A stretch of DNA of 64,000 nucleotides from Streptomyces sp. DvalAA-43. GTDB taxonomy: Bacteria > Actinomycetota > Actinomycetes > Streptomycetales > Streptomycetaceae. This document shows, in pieces, positions 41,601 to 50,942 of this stretch; positions within the stretch are counted from its first letter, which is position 1, and each line of letters opens with the position of its first letter. The DNA lies in NCBI RefSeq assembly GCF_900091725.1, contig NZ_FMBW01000088.1:1-64000 (forward strand), written 5' to 3'. A program made the position numbers and the translations under genes. The notes beneath the pieces were generated by a model. It had not been told where the DNA came from and made no database searches. It saw only the letters and a program-made list of their open reading frames with translations.

Positions 41601-42356
41601 TTGTTGCTTCTCATCTCCCCGGACAGCGTCGAGGAAGCCCTCGACTGCGCGAAGGCGGCGGACCACCTCGACATCGTCGATGTCAAGAAGCCCGACGAGG
41701 GCTCGCTCGGTGCGAACTACCCGTGGGTCATCAGGGAGATCCGTGACGCGGTCCCGGGGGACAAGCCGGTGTCCGCCACCGTGGGAGACGTGCCGTACAA
41801 GCCCGGCACGGTGGCCCAGGCGGCGCTCGGCGCTGCCGTCTCCGGAGCCACGTACATCAAGGTCGGCCTCTACGGATGCACGACGCCCGACCAGGCCATC
41901 GACGTCATGCGCGGGGTCGTCCGGGCGGTGAAGGACTACCGGCCGGACGCGTTCGTCGTCGCCTCGGGCTACGCCGACGCCCACCGGATCGGTTGCGTCA
42001 ACCCGCTCGCCCTGCCCGACATCGCCCGCCGCTCCGGCTCCGACGCGGCCATGCTCGACACCGCCGTCAAGGACGGGACCCGGCTGTTCGACCACGTTCC
42101 GCCGGAGGTCTGCGCGGAGTTCGTCCGACGGGCCCACGAGGCCGAGCTGCTCGCCGCCCTCGCGGGCAGTGTGAAGGTGGAGGACCTCGGCACACTGACT
42201 CGCATCGGCACCGACATCGTGGGGGTGCGCGGGGCGGTCTGCGAGGGGGGCGACCGCACCACCGGACGGATCCAGCCGCACCTGGTGGCCGCCTTCCGGG
42301 CGGAGATGGACCGGCATGCCCGGGAACACACGGCTGCCGTCACCGCCGCGAGTTGA
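41601..42356 (+). CDS. MfnB-like (5-formylfuran-3-yl)methyl phosphate synthase
   Basis: Protein of 251 residues. The chosen start is TTG 41601, with GGAAGGAG 6 nt upstream, giving LLLLISPDSVEEALDCAKAA; an ATG at 41580 is the alternative. The active-site lysines and acid of MfnB are visible: DIVDVKKPDEGSLGANYPWV, ATYIKVGLYG and MLDTAVKDG. MfnB makes a 2,4-disubstituted furan phosphate from two glyceraldehyde-3-phosphates, in methanofuran synthesis in archaea. The following aldehyde and alcohol dehydrogenases suggest a furan metabolite here. Confidence 0.85.
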   Translation: MLLLISPDSVEEALDCAKAADHLDIVDVKKPDEGSLGANYPWVIREIRDAVPGDKPVSATVGDVPYKPGTVAQAALGAAVSGATYIKVGLYGCTTPDQAIDVMRGVVRAVKDYRPDAFVVASGYADAHRIGCVNPLALPDIARRSGSDAAMLDTAVKDGTRLFDHVPPEVCAEFVRRAHEAELLAALAGSVKVEDLGTLTRIGTDIVGVRGAVCEGGDRTTGRIQPHLVAAFRAEMDRHAREHTAAVTAAS

Positions 42357-42363
42357 CCGCGAC

Positions 42364-43770
42364 ATGCCGACAAGTCAGCTCCGTCAGCCGACGCCCGGCA
42401 CCGTCGGCGAGCGCTTCGCCGTCCTCGATCCGGCAACGGGCGAGGCATTCGGGGAGGCCCCCGACCAGCAGCCGGACGAGTTGGACGCCGTCGTCGGCCG
42501 GGCCCACGAGGCCTGGCGCGGCTGGCGCGCCGACCGCGACGCCCGCACCGCCGCCCTGTGCGCGGCAGCCGACGCCGTGGAGGCGGCCGGCACGGAGATC
42601 GCTCCTCTGCTCACCCGTGAACAGGGCAAACCCCTGGCCGAGTCGTACGCGGAGATCGCCCGCACGGCGGCCCGCCTGCGCTACTTCGCCGAGCTCGACC
42701 CCGGGCCCCGGCCCCTCTCGGACGGCCGCCCGGTACGCAGCGAGATCCGCTGGCGACCGCTCGGGCCCGTCGCCGCGATCGTCCCGTGGAACTTCCCCCT
42801 CCAACTGGCGTCGGCGAAACTGGCGCCCGCGCTCGCCGCAGGCAACACGGTGGTGCTCAAGCCCTCGCCCTTCACCCCCCTCGCCACCCGGCTGCTCGGA
42901 TCCGTCCTCGCCACCGCCCTCCCCGAGGACGTACTCACGATCGTCAGCGGCCATGAACCCCTCGGGGCCCGCCTGGCCTCCCACCCGGGGATCCGCCATG
43001 TGACCTTCACCGGTTCCGTTCCCACCGGACGGGCCGTCGCGGCGGGCGCGGCGGCCTCGCTCGGCCGCGTCACCCTGGAGCTGGGCGGCAACGACGCCGC
43101 CGTCCTCCTGGCCGACGTGGACGTGGAGCGCATCGCGGACCGGCTGTTCTGGGCGGCGTTCCGCAACTGCGGGCAGGTCTGCATGGCGGTCAAGCGCGTC
43201 TACGCCCCGGCCCGGCTCTACTCCGACGTCGTCGAGGCCCTCGCCCAGCGCGCGAAGGCCGCCGTCGTCGGAGCGGGCCTCGACCCGGGCACGGAACTGG
43301 GCCCGGTCAACAACGCCCCCCAACTGGCCCGGGTCGAGCGCTACACCGCCCAGGCCCTGGCCGACGGCGCCCGAGCCGCGGCCGGCGGTCACCGGCTGGA
43401 CCGTCCGGGCTACTTCCACGCCCCGACGATCCTGGCCGATGTCCCTCCCGACAGTCCGGTGGTGACGGAGGAGCAGTTCGGGCCGGTGCTGCCGGTGTTG
43501 CCGTACCGGAGCCTCGACGAAGCCGTCGAGGCGGCCAACGGCACCGGCTTCGGACTGGGCGGCTCGGTGTGGGGGACCGATCTCGACCGGGCCGAGGCGG
43601 TCGCCGACCGGCTGGAGTGCGGGACGGCATGGATCAACCACCACGCCGAACTCTCCCTCGCCCAGCCCTTCGCGGGCATCAAGGACAGCGGCCTCGGCGT
43701 CGCGGGCGGGCCGTGGGGGCTCTACGGGAACCTCCGGCCGTTCGTCGTGCACCGCCCGGAGGAGGCATGA
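42364..43770 (+). CDS. NAD(P)-dependent aldehyde dehydrogenase
   Basis: Protein of 468 residues, ATG 42364, 7 bp after the MfnB-like gene. The Rossmann region has VPWNFPLQLASAKLAPALAA and VTFTGSVPTGRAVAAG. The catalytic Glu is in LELGGN and the catalytic Cys in FRNCGQVCMAVKR. EEQFGPVLPVLPY is typical. It oxidises an aldehyde to a carboxylate; the formylfuran from the neighbouring enzyme is the obvious candidate. ATGA overlap with the next gene. Confidence 0.9.
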   Translation: MPTSQLRQPTPGTVGERFAVLDPATGEAFGEAPDQQPDELDAVVGRAHEAWRGWRADRDARTAALCAAADAVEAAGTEIAPLLTREQGKPLAESYAEIARTAARLRYFAELDPGPRPLSDGRPVRSEIRWRPLGPVAAIVPWNFPLQLASAKLAPALAAGNTVVLKPSPFTPLATRLLGSVLATALPEDVLTIVSGHEPLGARLASHPGIRHVTFTGSVPTGRAVAAGAAASLGRVTLELGGNDAAVLLADVDVERIADRLFWAAFRNCGQVCMAVKRVYAPARLYSDVVEALAQRAKAAVVGAGLDPGTELGPVNNAPQLARVERYTAQALADGARAAAGGHRLDRPGYFHAPTILADVPPDSPVVTEEQFGPVLPVLPYRSLDEAVEAANGTGFGLGGSVWGTDLDRAEAVADRLECGTAWINHHAELSLAQPFAGIKDSGLGVAGGPWGLYGNLRPFVVHRPEEA

Positions 43771-44876
43771 CGATGAGGTTCGGCGCGGCGGTGCTGCGCT
43801 CGTACGAGAGCAGGTTCGCCGTAGAGGAGGTGATCCTGAACACCGGACCGGCCGACGGCGAGATCCTGGTCAGGATCGCGGGCTGCGGGATGTGCCGGAC
43901 CGATCTCGCGGTCCGGCGTTCGGCGGGCCGCACACCCCTGCCCGCGGTGCTCGGCCACGAGGGGGCCGGGGTCGTGGTGGAGACGGGCGGCCCGGACACC
44001 GGCCTGAACAAGGGCGACCACGTCGTGCTCAGTTTCGACTCCTGCGGGCACTGCCGGAACTGCCTGGCCGCCGCCCCCGCCTACTGCGACTCCTTCGCCT
44101 CGCTCAACCTCTTCGGAGGACGCGAGGAGAACGCCGCGCGGTTCACCGACGCGGCCGGAGGCGGACTGGCCCCCCGGTGGTTCGGCCAGTCCGCGTTCGC
44201 CGAGTACGCGGTGGTTCCGGCCCGCAACGCCGTCCGGGCCGACCCCGCGCTGCCCATCGAACTGCTCGGGCCGCTCGGCTGCGGCTTCCTCACCGGCGCC
44301 GGGGCCGTCTTCAACTCCTTCGGCGCCGGACCCGGCGACACCCTCGCGGTCTTCGGCGCGGGCGCGGTGGGCCTGGCCGCGGTGATGGCGGCGTCCGCCT
44401 CCGGAGCGACGACCGTGGCCGTCGACCGGCACCCCGAACGGCTGGCCCTCGCCGAACGATTCGGCGCGATCCCACTGCACGCCGCATCGGCCGACCTGCC
44501 CGGCCGCATCCAGCGACTGACCGAAGGCGGTGCGCAGTACGCGCTGGACACCACGGCCTCCGCCCCGCTGATCAACGACGCGCTCCGGGCCCTGCGCCCG
44601 ACCGGCCGCCTCGGCCTGGTCGCACGGCTCCGCACCGCGCTGCCGCTCGAACCGGGGGCACTGGACCGGGGCAGGACCATGTCCCACATCTGCGAGGGGG
44701 ACGCGGTCCCGGGCCTGCTGATCCCGCGACTGACCGGGCTGTGGCAGGCCGGGCGGTTCCCCTTCGACGAGCTGATCCGTACGTACCCGCTCGCCGACAT
44801 CAACGAGGCCGAACGCGACTGCGACGCGGGCCGCGTGGTCAAACCCGTCCTGCTTCCGGAGGGGAGAAGCGGATGA
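43767..44876 (+). CDS. Zinc-dependent (aryl-)alcohol dehydrogenase
   Basis: Protein of 369 residues, ATG 43767 behind GGAGGAG. MDR-type features: catalytic zinc CGMCRTD and GHEGAGVVVE; structural zinc Cys in CGHCRNCLAAAPAYC; NAD site VFGAGAVGLAAVMAAS. It resembles benzyl/aryl-alcohol dehydrogenases, so a hydroxymethyl-furan is a plausible substrate given the MfnB-like and aldehyde dehydrogenase genes upstream. It overlaps a short possible coding frame by ATGA. Confidence 0.88.
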   Translation: MTMRFGAAVLRSYESRFAVEEVILNTGPADGEILVRIAGCGMCRTDLAVRRSAGRTPLPAVLGHEGAGVVVETGGPDTGLNKGDHVVLSFDSCGHCRNCLAAAPAYCDSFASLNLFGGREENAARFTDAAGGGLAPRWFGQSAFAEYAVVPARNAVRADPALPIELLGPLGCGFLTGAGAVFNSFGAGPGDTLAVFGAGAVGLAAVMAASASGATTVAVDRHPERLALAERFGAIPLHAASADLPGRIQRLTEGGAQYALDTTASAPLINDALRALRPTGRLGLVARLRTALPLEPGALDRGRTMSHICEGDAVPGLLIPRLTGLWQAGRFPFDELIRTYPLADINEAERDCDAGRVVKPVLLPEGRSG

Positions 44877-44944
44877 ACGAGGTACCCGATGCCCTGCCCG
44901 TCCGGTGGCCGCGGCACCCCGCACCATCCAGCGCTCCTCGATGA
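44873..44944 (+). CDS. Possible 23-residue peptide
   Basis: An ATG in an ATGA overlap, with an excellent GGAGGGGAG site upstream, opens MNEVPDALPVRWPRHPAPSS then APR and stop. It is too short for a homology call. It could be a coupled leader-like peptide, a precursor peptide or the remnant of a longer gene. Confidence 0.35.
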   Translation: MNEVPDALPVRWPRHPAPSSAPR

Positions 44945-45040
44945 ACGGAGCGCCCCGAGCGGTGGCGCCGTGCGTCCGCCGCTGATCCATCATTCGCGAT
45001 CCTCGCAGTTCGCGGTCTCAACTCGCCCAAGGGAGCACCT

Positions 45041-45949
45041 GTGGTCGGCACAACGTCTGTGAACACCGGAGTGGAAGGCGTGGAAGGAGGTGTCGGCCTG
45101 ACCGCACTCCTGGTCGCCGCGGCGCGCGCGATCGAGACCCACCGCGACGACGCCCTGGCACGGGACGTCTACGCGGAACACTTCGTGCTCGCCGCACCGG
45201 CATCCGCCGACTGGCCCGTCCGTTTACAACAGGTTCCGGACGGGGACGCCAACCCGCTGTGGGGGCGGTTCGCGCGCTACTTCGGTCTGCGGACGAGGGT
45301 TCTCGACGACTTCCTCCTCCGGTCGGTGTACACCGGCGGCATCCGCCAAGTGGTGCTGCTCGGCGCGGGGTTGGACACGCGGGCGTTCCGGCTCGACTGG
45401 CCTGCCGGCTGCACGGTCTTCGAGATCGACAGGGAAGGCGTGCTGGCGTTCAAGCACAAGGTGCTGGACGGCCTGTCGGCCGCTCCGAAGGCGGCGCGCG
45501 TGCCCGTCCCGGCCGATCTGCGCGACGACTGGGCCGGGGCGCTGGCCGCCGCAGGCTTCGACGCGGCCGTACCGAGTGTCTGGCTGGCCGAGGGTCTGCT
45601 CTTCTACCTGCCCGCCGCGGCCGAGACGCACCTCATCGACACGGTGGACCGGTTGAGCGCGGGAGGAAGCGCCCTGGCGTTCGAGGTCAAGCTCGACAAG
45701 GACCTGCTGGAATACCGCGACAGCCCGCTCTACACCTCGACGGCGGACCAGATCGGCATCGACCTGCTCCACCTGTTCGCCCGGGAGCAGCGCCCCGACT
45801 CCGCCGGTGATCTGGCGGGCAAGGGCTGGTCCACATCGGTCCGGACGCCCTTCGACTACACCCGCCATCACGGACGCGGCCCGTTGCCCGAGCAGAACGA
45901 CGCACTGGCGGGCAACCGATGGGTGTTCGCCAACAAGCCCCGGCCGTGA
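45041..45949 (+). CDS. Class I SAM-dependent methyltransferase (LCMT/PPM type)
   Basis: Protein of 302 residues, GTG 45041 with GGGAG 5 nt upstream. The SAM motif RQVVLLGAGLDTRAFRLDW, the following acid FEIDREGVLAFK and the AEGLLFYLP motif are those of the O-methyltransferase family related to leucine carboxyl methyltransferase, abundant in actinobacteria. It may methylate a carboxylate or hydroxyl made by the upstream furan genes; that link is inference from position, the gap being about 95 bp. Confidence 0.85.
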   Translation: MVGTTSVNTGVEGVEGGVGLTALLVAAARAIETHRDDALARDVYAEHFVLAAPASADWPVRLQQVPDGDANPLWGRFARYFGLRTRVLDDFLLRSVYTGGIRQVVLLGAGLDTRAFRLDWPAGCTVFEIDREGVLAFKHKVLDGLSAAPKAARVPVPADLRDDWAGALAAAGFDAAVPSVWLAEGLLFYLPAAAETHLIDTVDRLSAGGSALAFEVKLDKDLLEYRDSPLYTSTADQIGIDLLHLFAREQRPDSAGDLAGKGWSTSVRTPFDYTRHHGRGPLPEQNDALAGNRWVFANKPRP

Positions 45950-46261
45950 CACCGTCGGACAACCGGGCCGCCGGCCGCGCCCGGCGGAACGAAGCACCTG
46001 CACGGCGGTACTCGCGCCTGACGCGCTCGCCCGTCCGGCCGGCCACCCGAGGGCGGCCGGGCAGGTGAGCCGATCGACCGGATCGGGCGACCCGTTCGGC
46101 GGTCGCCCGAAGGGCGCGACAGAAGTTGCGTCACCCGTGCGGCGGTCCCGGCGTGCAGCTGATCGCGCTGCCCGCGAGCCTAGGATCCGTCACCGGACGA
46201 CGGAACGATGCCCGTCTTGCCCCGGTACGGGCGGGCCCGCTGGGCGATCGAAGGAGACGGG
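45950..46261. terminator. 312-bp spacer with two terminator-like hairpins
   Basis: No supported gene. CCGGCC/GGCCGG pairing at 46035-46060 and the perfect TCGGGCGACC / GGTCGCCCGA stem (46083-46092, 46101-46110) follow the methyltransferase gene and probably end its transcript. The right part should hold the DUF6230 promoter. Confidence 0.55.
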
Positions 46262-46885
46262 ATGCCGCACCGCGCCGGTAGAACCCGTTGGCGGCGCTTC
46301 GCGGTGATCCTGGTACCGAGCGTCGCGGCCTGTGCGGCCCTCGGTATCGCCATGGCACAGGGTGCGCTGGCCGCGTCGTTCCTCATCTCCGGCCAGAGGT
46401 TCCAGGTCACCGCCGACGCCCTGACCATCCGTGGATTCAGCCTCTACAGCATGGTGGACGTCTCCAGGAAGGGCGAGGCCGTGCCGGTCCTGGTCACCGG
46501 AGCCGGACACGCGGCGATCAGCGGGCTGTGCCAGTCCGTGACGGTCGACGTCCCGGTACTCGGCCCGCAGACGTTGAAGCTCACCGGCGGCAACGAGCGT
46601 CCGGCCGAAGCGTCGAACATGTTCCTCGACGCGACGTTCGAGTCGGTCGGGCAGGCGAACTTCAACGGCATCGACATCGGTATCGCACAGGGGGAGATCA
46701 CCAAGGGGCCGGTCTCACCGGGTGACAGGGACGCGCGCTCCTTCGACCCCAACGGTTTGGCGCAGCAGGCCGAGTCGGCCACCCTGACCGATGTGCACGT
46801 GACCGCGGTCGCGATCTCCGCCGGCACGTTCAATGTGCCCGGTCTGCACGTGCAGATCCAGCAGGGCCGCCACGAATGCCTCTGA
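46262..46885 (+). CDS. DUF6230 family secreted/membrane-anchored protein
   Basis: Protein of 207 residues, ATG 46262 with GGAGACGG upstream. One N-terminal hydrophobic segment (WRRFAVILVPSVAACAALGI) is followed by a beta-rich domain (FLISGQRFQVTADALTIRGF, VTVDVPVLGPQTLKLTGGNE). In Streptomyces, DUF6230 and DUF6114 genes occur as adjacent pairs, as here. The function of the pair is not known to me. Confidence 0.8.
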   Translation: MPHRAGRTRWRRFAVILVPSVAACAALGIAMAQGALAASFLISGQRFQVTADALTIRGFSLYSMVDVSRKGEAVPVLVTGAGHAAISGLCQSVTVDVPVLGPQTLKLTGGNERPAEASNMFLDATFESVGQANFNGIDIGIAQGEITKGPVSPGDRDARSFDPNGLAQQAESATLTDVHVTAVAISAGTFNVPGLHVQIQQGRHECL

Positions 46886-46971
46886 CCCCGCAGCGGACAG
46901 CACGGCACCCGTTCTCCCGTATCCGCCTCGCGCGGTCCCTGCGCACGCCGCACCTCCGACGAGGACGACAC

Positions 46972-47454
46972 ATGACCACGCACATCTCCGGCGGACACCA
47001 CCGGCTGCGCCCTGCGGCGGTTCACGCCCGGCACCGGTTCAGAGCCTGGCGTCGTGAACGTCCCTTCTGGGCCGGGCTCTTCACCTCGGCGGCAGGTCTG
47101 CCCATCCTGTACTGGCCCTACGCGAACCTGGACCTGGGCGGAATTCCGCTGGCCCTGTCGACCACCTCCGGCGCCGGATCGCTGGTCATCGGAGTCCTGC
47201 TCGTGACCCTGGGCGTCACCCTCTGGTACCGCCCCCAGCTCCGGGTATTCGCCGGAATCGCCACCCTCCTGCTCGCCCTCATCTCGTTTCCCGTCGCGAA
47301 CTTCGGCGGCCTCTTCCTCGGGCTGGTCTCCGGGCTGATCGGCGGCGCGCTGGCCTGCGCCTGGCTTCCACCCGTGGCCGACGAGCCGTTGCCGGTATCG
47401 ACGGACCACGCGCCCGCCGCCGTTCCGGCAGGAGACGGCCTACGTGACAACTGA
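46972..47454 (+). CDS. DUF6114 family membrane protein
   Basis: Protein of 160 residues from ATG 46972 (GAGGAC upstream); an ATG at 46876 overlapping the previous stop would add 32 residues. FRAWRRERPFWAGLFTSAAG and ILYWPYANLDLGGIPLALST are DUF6114 landmarks. About four membrane helices follow, with a hydrophilic tail. Partner of the DUF6230 protein. The next small gene begins in its last codons. Confidence 0.8.
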   Translation: MTTHISGGHHRLRPAAVHARHRFRAWRRERPFWAGLFTSAAGLPILYWPYANLDLGGIPLALSTTSGAGSLVIGVLLVTLGVTLWYRPQLRVFAGIATLLLALISFPVANFGGLFLGLVSGLIGGALACAWLPPVADEPLPVSTDHAPAAVPAGDGLRDN

Positions 47455-47713
47455 CAACCGGACCCACGGCAGCGACGGCGTACTGACGCTCCACGTCCAC
47501 CAGCTGCCCGGCACGGTCACTGCGCTGGGCGACGCCCCGCCGCCGCACGACCGCACCGTCACCGTCACCACCGACTCCGTACCTCCCTGGCTGGCGCACC
47601 CGGCCGCTCCCGCCCGCACGATCGCCTTCGCCGACGCGACCGTTTCACCGGTCGGGCGATTCGGTGGCGACCTGTCCGTCTCGGGGCCGCAGCTCCGCTC
47701 GTGGGCCGGGTGA
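47444..47713 (+). CDS. Hypothetical protein, 89 residues
   Basis: GTG 47444 lies within the end of the DUF6114 gene, suggesting translational coupling. Polar Thr/Val/Pro-rich sequence (VLTLHVHQLPGTVTALGDAP) without a signal or membrane span. No family recognised. Confidence 0.45.
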   Translation: MTTDNRTHGSDGVLTLHVHQLPGTVTALGDAPPPHDRTVTVTTDSVPPWLAHPAAPARTIAFADATVSPVGRFGGDLSVSGPQLRSWAG

Positions 47714-47775
47714 CCGGCGGGCCCACGACCGTCAGGTCCCCCGCCGGAGCGGCCGGATGTGCGGCATCGCCGTGC

Positions 47776-47994
47776 TCACTCCCGCCGCGTCGGTGCTTCC
47801 GGGGCCGCCAGTCCGGCGTAGAAGGCGTTCTGCGGTGGCACGCCCGCGATCTGCGCGTACGCCACGCACTCGGGGACGATCAGCGCCCATGTCGTCAGGG
47901 CGCCGAGCACATCGCCACGTACGTCGCGGCCGCTCGGGCCCGGAAGGCCCCGCAGCACCGGGAGCCGCATCGCCCTGCCGGTTCTGTCGGCCAC
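47776..47994 (-). pseudogene. SulP-family anion permease, N-terminal remnant
   Basis: Only 72 codons remain: RGDVLGALTTWALIVPECVA then YAQIAGVPPQNAFYAGLAAP matches TM1-TM2 of SulP permeases. A full protein would need about 500 more residues, and the frame ends at once in unrelated sequence. A 3'-truncated relic in an otherwise gene-free stretch (47714-48059). Confidence 0.65.
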
Positions 47995-48059
47995 CTGCGT
48001 GCCCTCCTTGCGCGTCGGGGTCCTTCCGGTGACGAGTGATTCAGGGAGTGATGAGTGGT

Positions 48060-49964
48060 TCAGGGAGTGACGATGGCGAAGTCGGGGTCGGGGGCGGTGA
48101 GGTAGCCGAGAAGTTCGGCGAACGTGCCGGGGTCGCCGGAGATCTCGGCACGCCCCTGGCCGGCGAGGTCGGAGAGGTCGGCGGTGCCCATGAGGATCGC
48201 GCGCAGGTCGGCCTCGGTCAGGGCGATCTCGGGGTCGGGGGCGCGTTCGCCGGGTGCTGTTCCGGTGGTGTGGATGAGGACGCCGTTGCGCAGCCGCAGG
48301 GTGACCGGGGCCGCGTCGGGTACCCGGAAGCGGATCGCGAGGTCGGCGTGCCAGCTGCGGGGCCCGTCGATCCGGATGGCGAGGGACTCGAAGAGCTGGT
48401 CGAGGGTCAGGGCGCTCAGGAGGTCCGGGGAGGCGGCGACGGTGGGTGTACCGACCGGTCCCTTGCGCAGTTCCAGAGCACCGGTGAGGTAGAAGTTGCG
48501 CCAGGTGCCGTTCTCGCTGCCGTAGCCGAGCTGTTCGAGCGCGTCCGCATGGAGGGCCCGTGCCTCGGTGTGGTCGGGCTCGGCGAACAGGACGTGGTTG
48601 ACGACCTGGACGACCCAGCGGAAATCACCGGCGTCGTAGGAATCGCGGGCGCGGCGCAGGATGGTGTCGGCCCCGCCCATGAATTCGACGTAGCGGGTGG
48701 CGGCTTCGACAGGGGGGGTGTTCCCACAGGTGGGCGGGGTTGCCGTCGAACCAGCCCAGGTAGTGCTGGTAGACAGCCTTGGTGTTGTGGCTGACCGAAC
48801 CGTAGTAGCCGTGGGTGTGCCAGGCGCGTTCCAGAGCCGGTGGCACCTGGATGGTCTCGGCGATCTCCAGCGCGGTCAGCCCCTGATTGAGCAGGCGCAG
48901 GGTCTGGTCGTGCAGGTAGGCGTAGAGGCCTCGCTGCTCCGACAGGAAGGCGAGGACGCGCTCGCGCCCCCACGTCGGCCAGTGGTGGGACGCGAAGGCG
49001 ACATCGACGCCGCCGGCGAACAACCGGATGGCCTCGGTGAGGTAGTGGGCCCACACATGGGGGTTGCGGACCTGGGCGCCGCGCAGGGTGAGGAGGTTGT
49101 GCAGGTTGTGCGTCGCGTTCTCGGCCATGCACAGCGCCGAGTGGTCGGGGAAGTGGATGTTGAGTTCGGCCGGGGCCTCGGTACCGGGGGTGAGGTGGAA
49201 GACCATCCGGATGCCGTCGACCGTCTCGCTCTGCCCGGTGTGCGTGACGTCCAGAGTGGGCGGGATCAGACCCACGGCACCGGTGGACGTGCTCTGTCCG
49301 AGCCCCGCGCCGATCTGCCCGCGTGCCCCGGTGGGCAGAGCGGCTCCGTACATGTAGGCGGAACGGCGGCCCATGGCCGTCCCGGCGTAGACGTTCTCGC
49401 TGACCGCGTGCTCCAGGAAGCCCTCGGGGGCGATGACCGGCACCCCGCCGTCGATGTCCTCCTGGCGGACCACCCCTCTGACACCGCCGAAGTGGTCGAC
49501 GTGGCTGTGCGTGTACAGCACTCCGGTCACCGGCCGGTCCCCACGATGACGCCGGTACAGCGCGAGGGCTGCCGCGGCCGTCTCCGCGCTGATGAGGGGG
49601 TCGATGACGAGGATGCCGCTGTCACCCTCGACGATCGTCATGTTCGACAGGTCGAAGCCCCGGACCTGGTAGATGCCCTCGACCACCTCGAACAGACCGT
49701 GCCGGCCACCAGGCGGCCCTGCCGCCACAGGCTGGGGTTGGCGGTGTCCGAGCAGTCCCCGTCGAGGAAGCCGTACGCGTCCAGGTCCCATACACCGGCC
49801 CCGTTGCCGTTGCCGCGTACCGTGGTTTCCGCGGCCGTTCCGACGAAGCACCTTTGCGCGTCTTCAAAGTCCTGTGTGTCGTCGAAGGGGTAGCGCTTGC
49901 GGACCTCGGCATTGCCCGCGACAATGCTGGGTTCCGCGGCTCTGGACTCACTGGTATCGGTCAA
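48060..49964 (-). pseudogene. Alkylsulfatase (SdsA/BDS1 type) in three frames
   Basis: About 634 codons, the normal family length, but broken twice. The N-terminus (from TTG 49964, MTDTSESRAAEPSIVAGNAE) shifts near 49705, where one C seems lost in a GGCC run. The metallo-beta-lactamase core with THSHVDHFGG and the zinc ligands then runs to LGWFDGNPAHLWEHPP. A second shift in a C7 tract (48712-48718) leads to the helical and SCP2-like C-terminus (TRYVEFMGGADTILRRARDS). It would cleave alkyl sulfate esters such as SDS. The lesions may be assembly errors. Confidence 0.85.
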
Positions 49965-50153
49965 GGTGGGGCTCCATCACGTCGACGGGTACCCGGAGAA
50001 CGCTGCCTGTCACGCTTCCCCAAGGCCACGACCCGAGCCACTCACCTCGGCCATTCGGGGGACCCCGGGCACAGGGGGGCGGGCCTCGGTGGCGCGCGGA
50101 CCGCCGTGACAGGGCGGGCACCCGGCACACATCGCACCACACAAGGGGACACC

Positions 50154-50873
50154 ATGGGCAAACAACGCATCACCGTCTGTCTTCAGCCCGTCGGCCCCGA
50201 CGGGCTGAAGCAGGCGATGGAACAGGCGATGGCCCCTTTCTGGTACGACCGTGAGGACCGCCCCCACCCGGACTGGGTGGGCGAGTGGAGCTACTGGTTT
50301 GTCTCCGGGGCGGGCTGTCTCCTCGATGTACTTCCCGGCCACGAGGACGACCCCCGGCTCGTGCGGTACGACGACTGGGTCAACCCCCCCCCCGTGGACC
50401 TGCCGCTCTCCCGCTGTCACGGCGGTCCGCGCGGCATCCTCGACCTCGACACGCCCCGCGCCGCAGAGGCCCGCCGGGCGGCCGGCACCTGGACGGCGTA
50501 CCACGCCTTCGCCGACCGCTACCCGCCCGCGCTGCCCTTCCGCCACTTCGCCGAGCGGGTCAGGAACCTGGAGCCCGAACACGCCAGGGAGGCCGCTGCC
50601 GTCGCCTTCCGTGAACAGCCCCTGATCCAGGCGATCGAGGCCGACCCCGCCCTGGAGGAACGGTTCACCTTCGACCCCGCCCTCCACTTCGACGAGGACC
50701 GGGAGACCTACGTGACCCGCCATGTGGCCGCCGTGCTGCCCACGCCCGCCCTGCTCACCCTCGAAGGCCGGTGGGTGGAGGCCGGCGGCCTCGACTACAA
50801 GCGGATGTTCAACGCCTATCTGGACGGCCTGCCCGGCGACACGATGGTCGTACGGGTGCTCTACCACTCGTGA
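50154..50873 (+). CDS. Hypothetical protein, 239 residues
   Basis: ATG 50154 after AAGGGGAC. MGKQRITVCLQPVGPDGLKQ, then AMEQAMAPFWYDREDRPH and WSYWFVSGAGCLLDVLPGHE; the C-terminal half is helical. No signal, membrane span or known catalytic motif is evident. Coding bias is strong and typical of the genome, so it is a real gene of unknown role. Confidence 0.65.
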   Translation: MGKQRITVCLQPVGPDGLKQAMEQAMAPFWYDREDRPHPDWVGEWSYWFVSGAGCLLDVLPGHEDDPRLVRYDDWVNPPPVDLPLSRCHGGPRGILDLDTPRAAEARRAAGTWTAYHAFADRYPPALPFRHFAERVRNLEPEHAREAAAVAFREQPLIQAIEADPALEERFTFDPALHFDEDRETYVTRHVAAVLPTPALLTLEGRWVEAGGLDYKRMFNAYLDGLPGDTMVVRVLYHS

Positions 50874-50942
50874 CGCAGTGCGGTGGTACGCCGGCCGGGA
50901 CTCTTCGGCGGCGCTGGTCGACGAAGCGGGCTCTGCGGTGTC

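Noticed and set aside
34784..45949. Fluorometabolite (fluorinase) biosynthesis cluster
   Set aside because: No fluorinase, fluoroacetaldehyde dehydrogenase or transaldolase-type genes; the fluoride genes are those of resistance.
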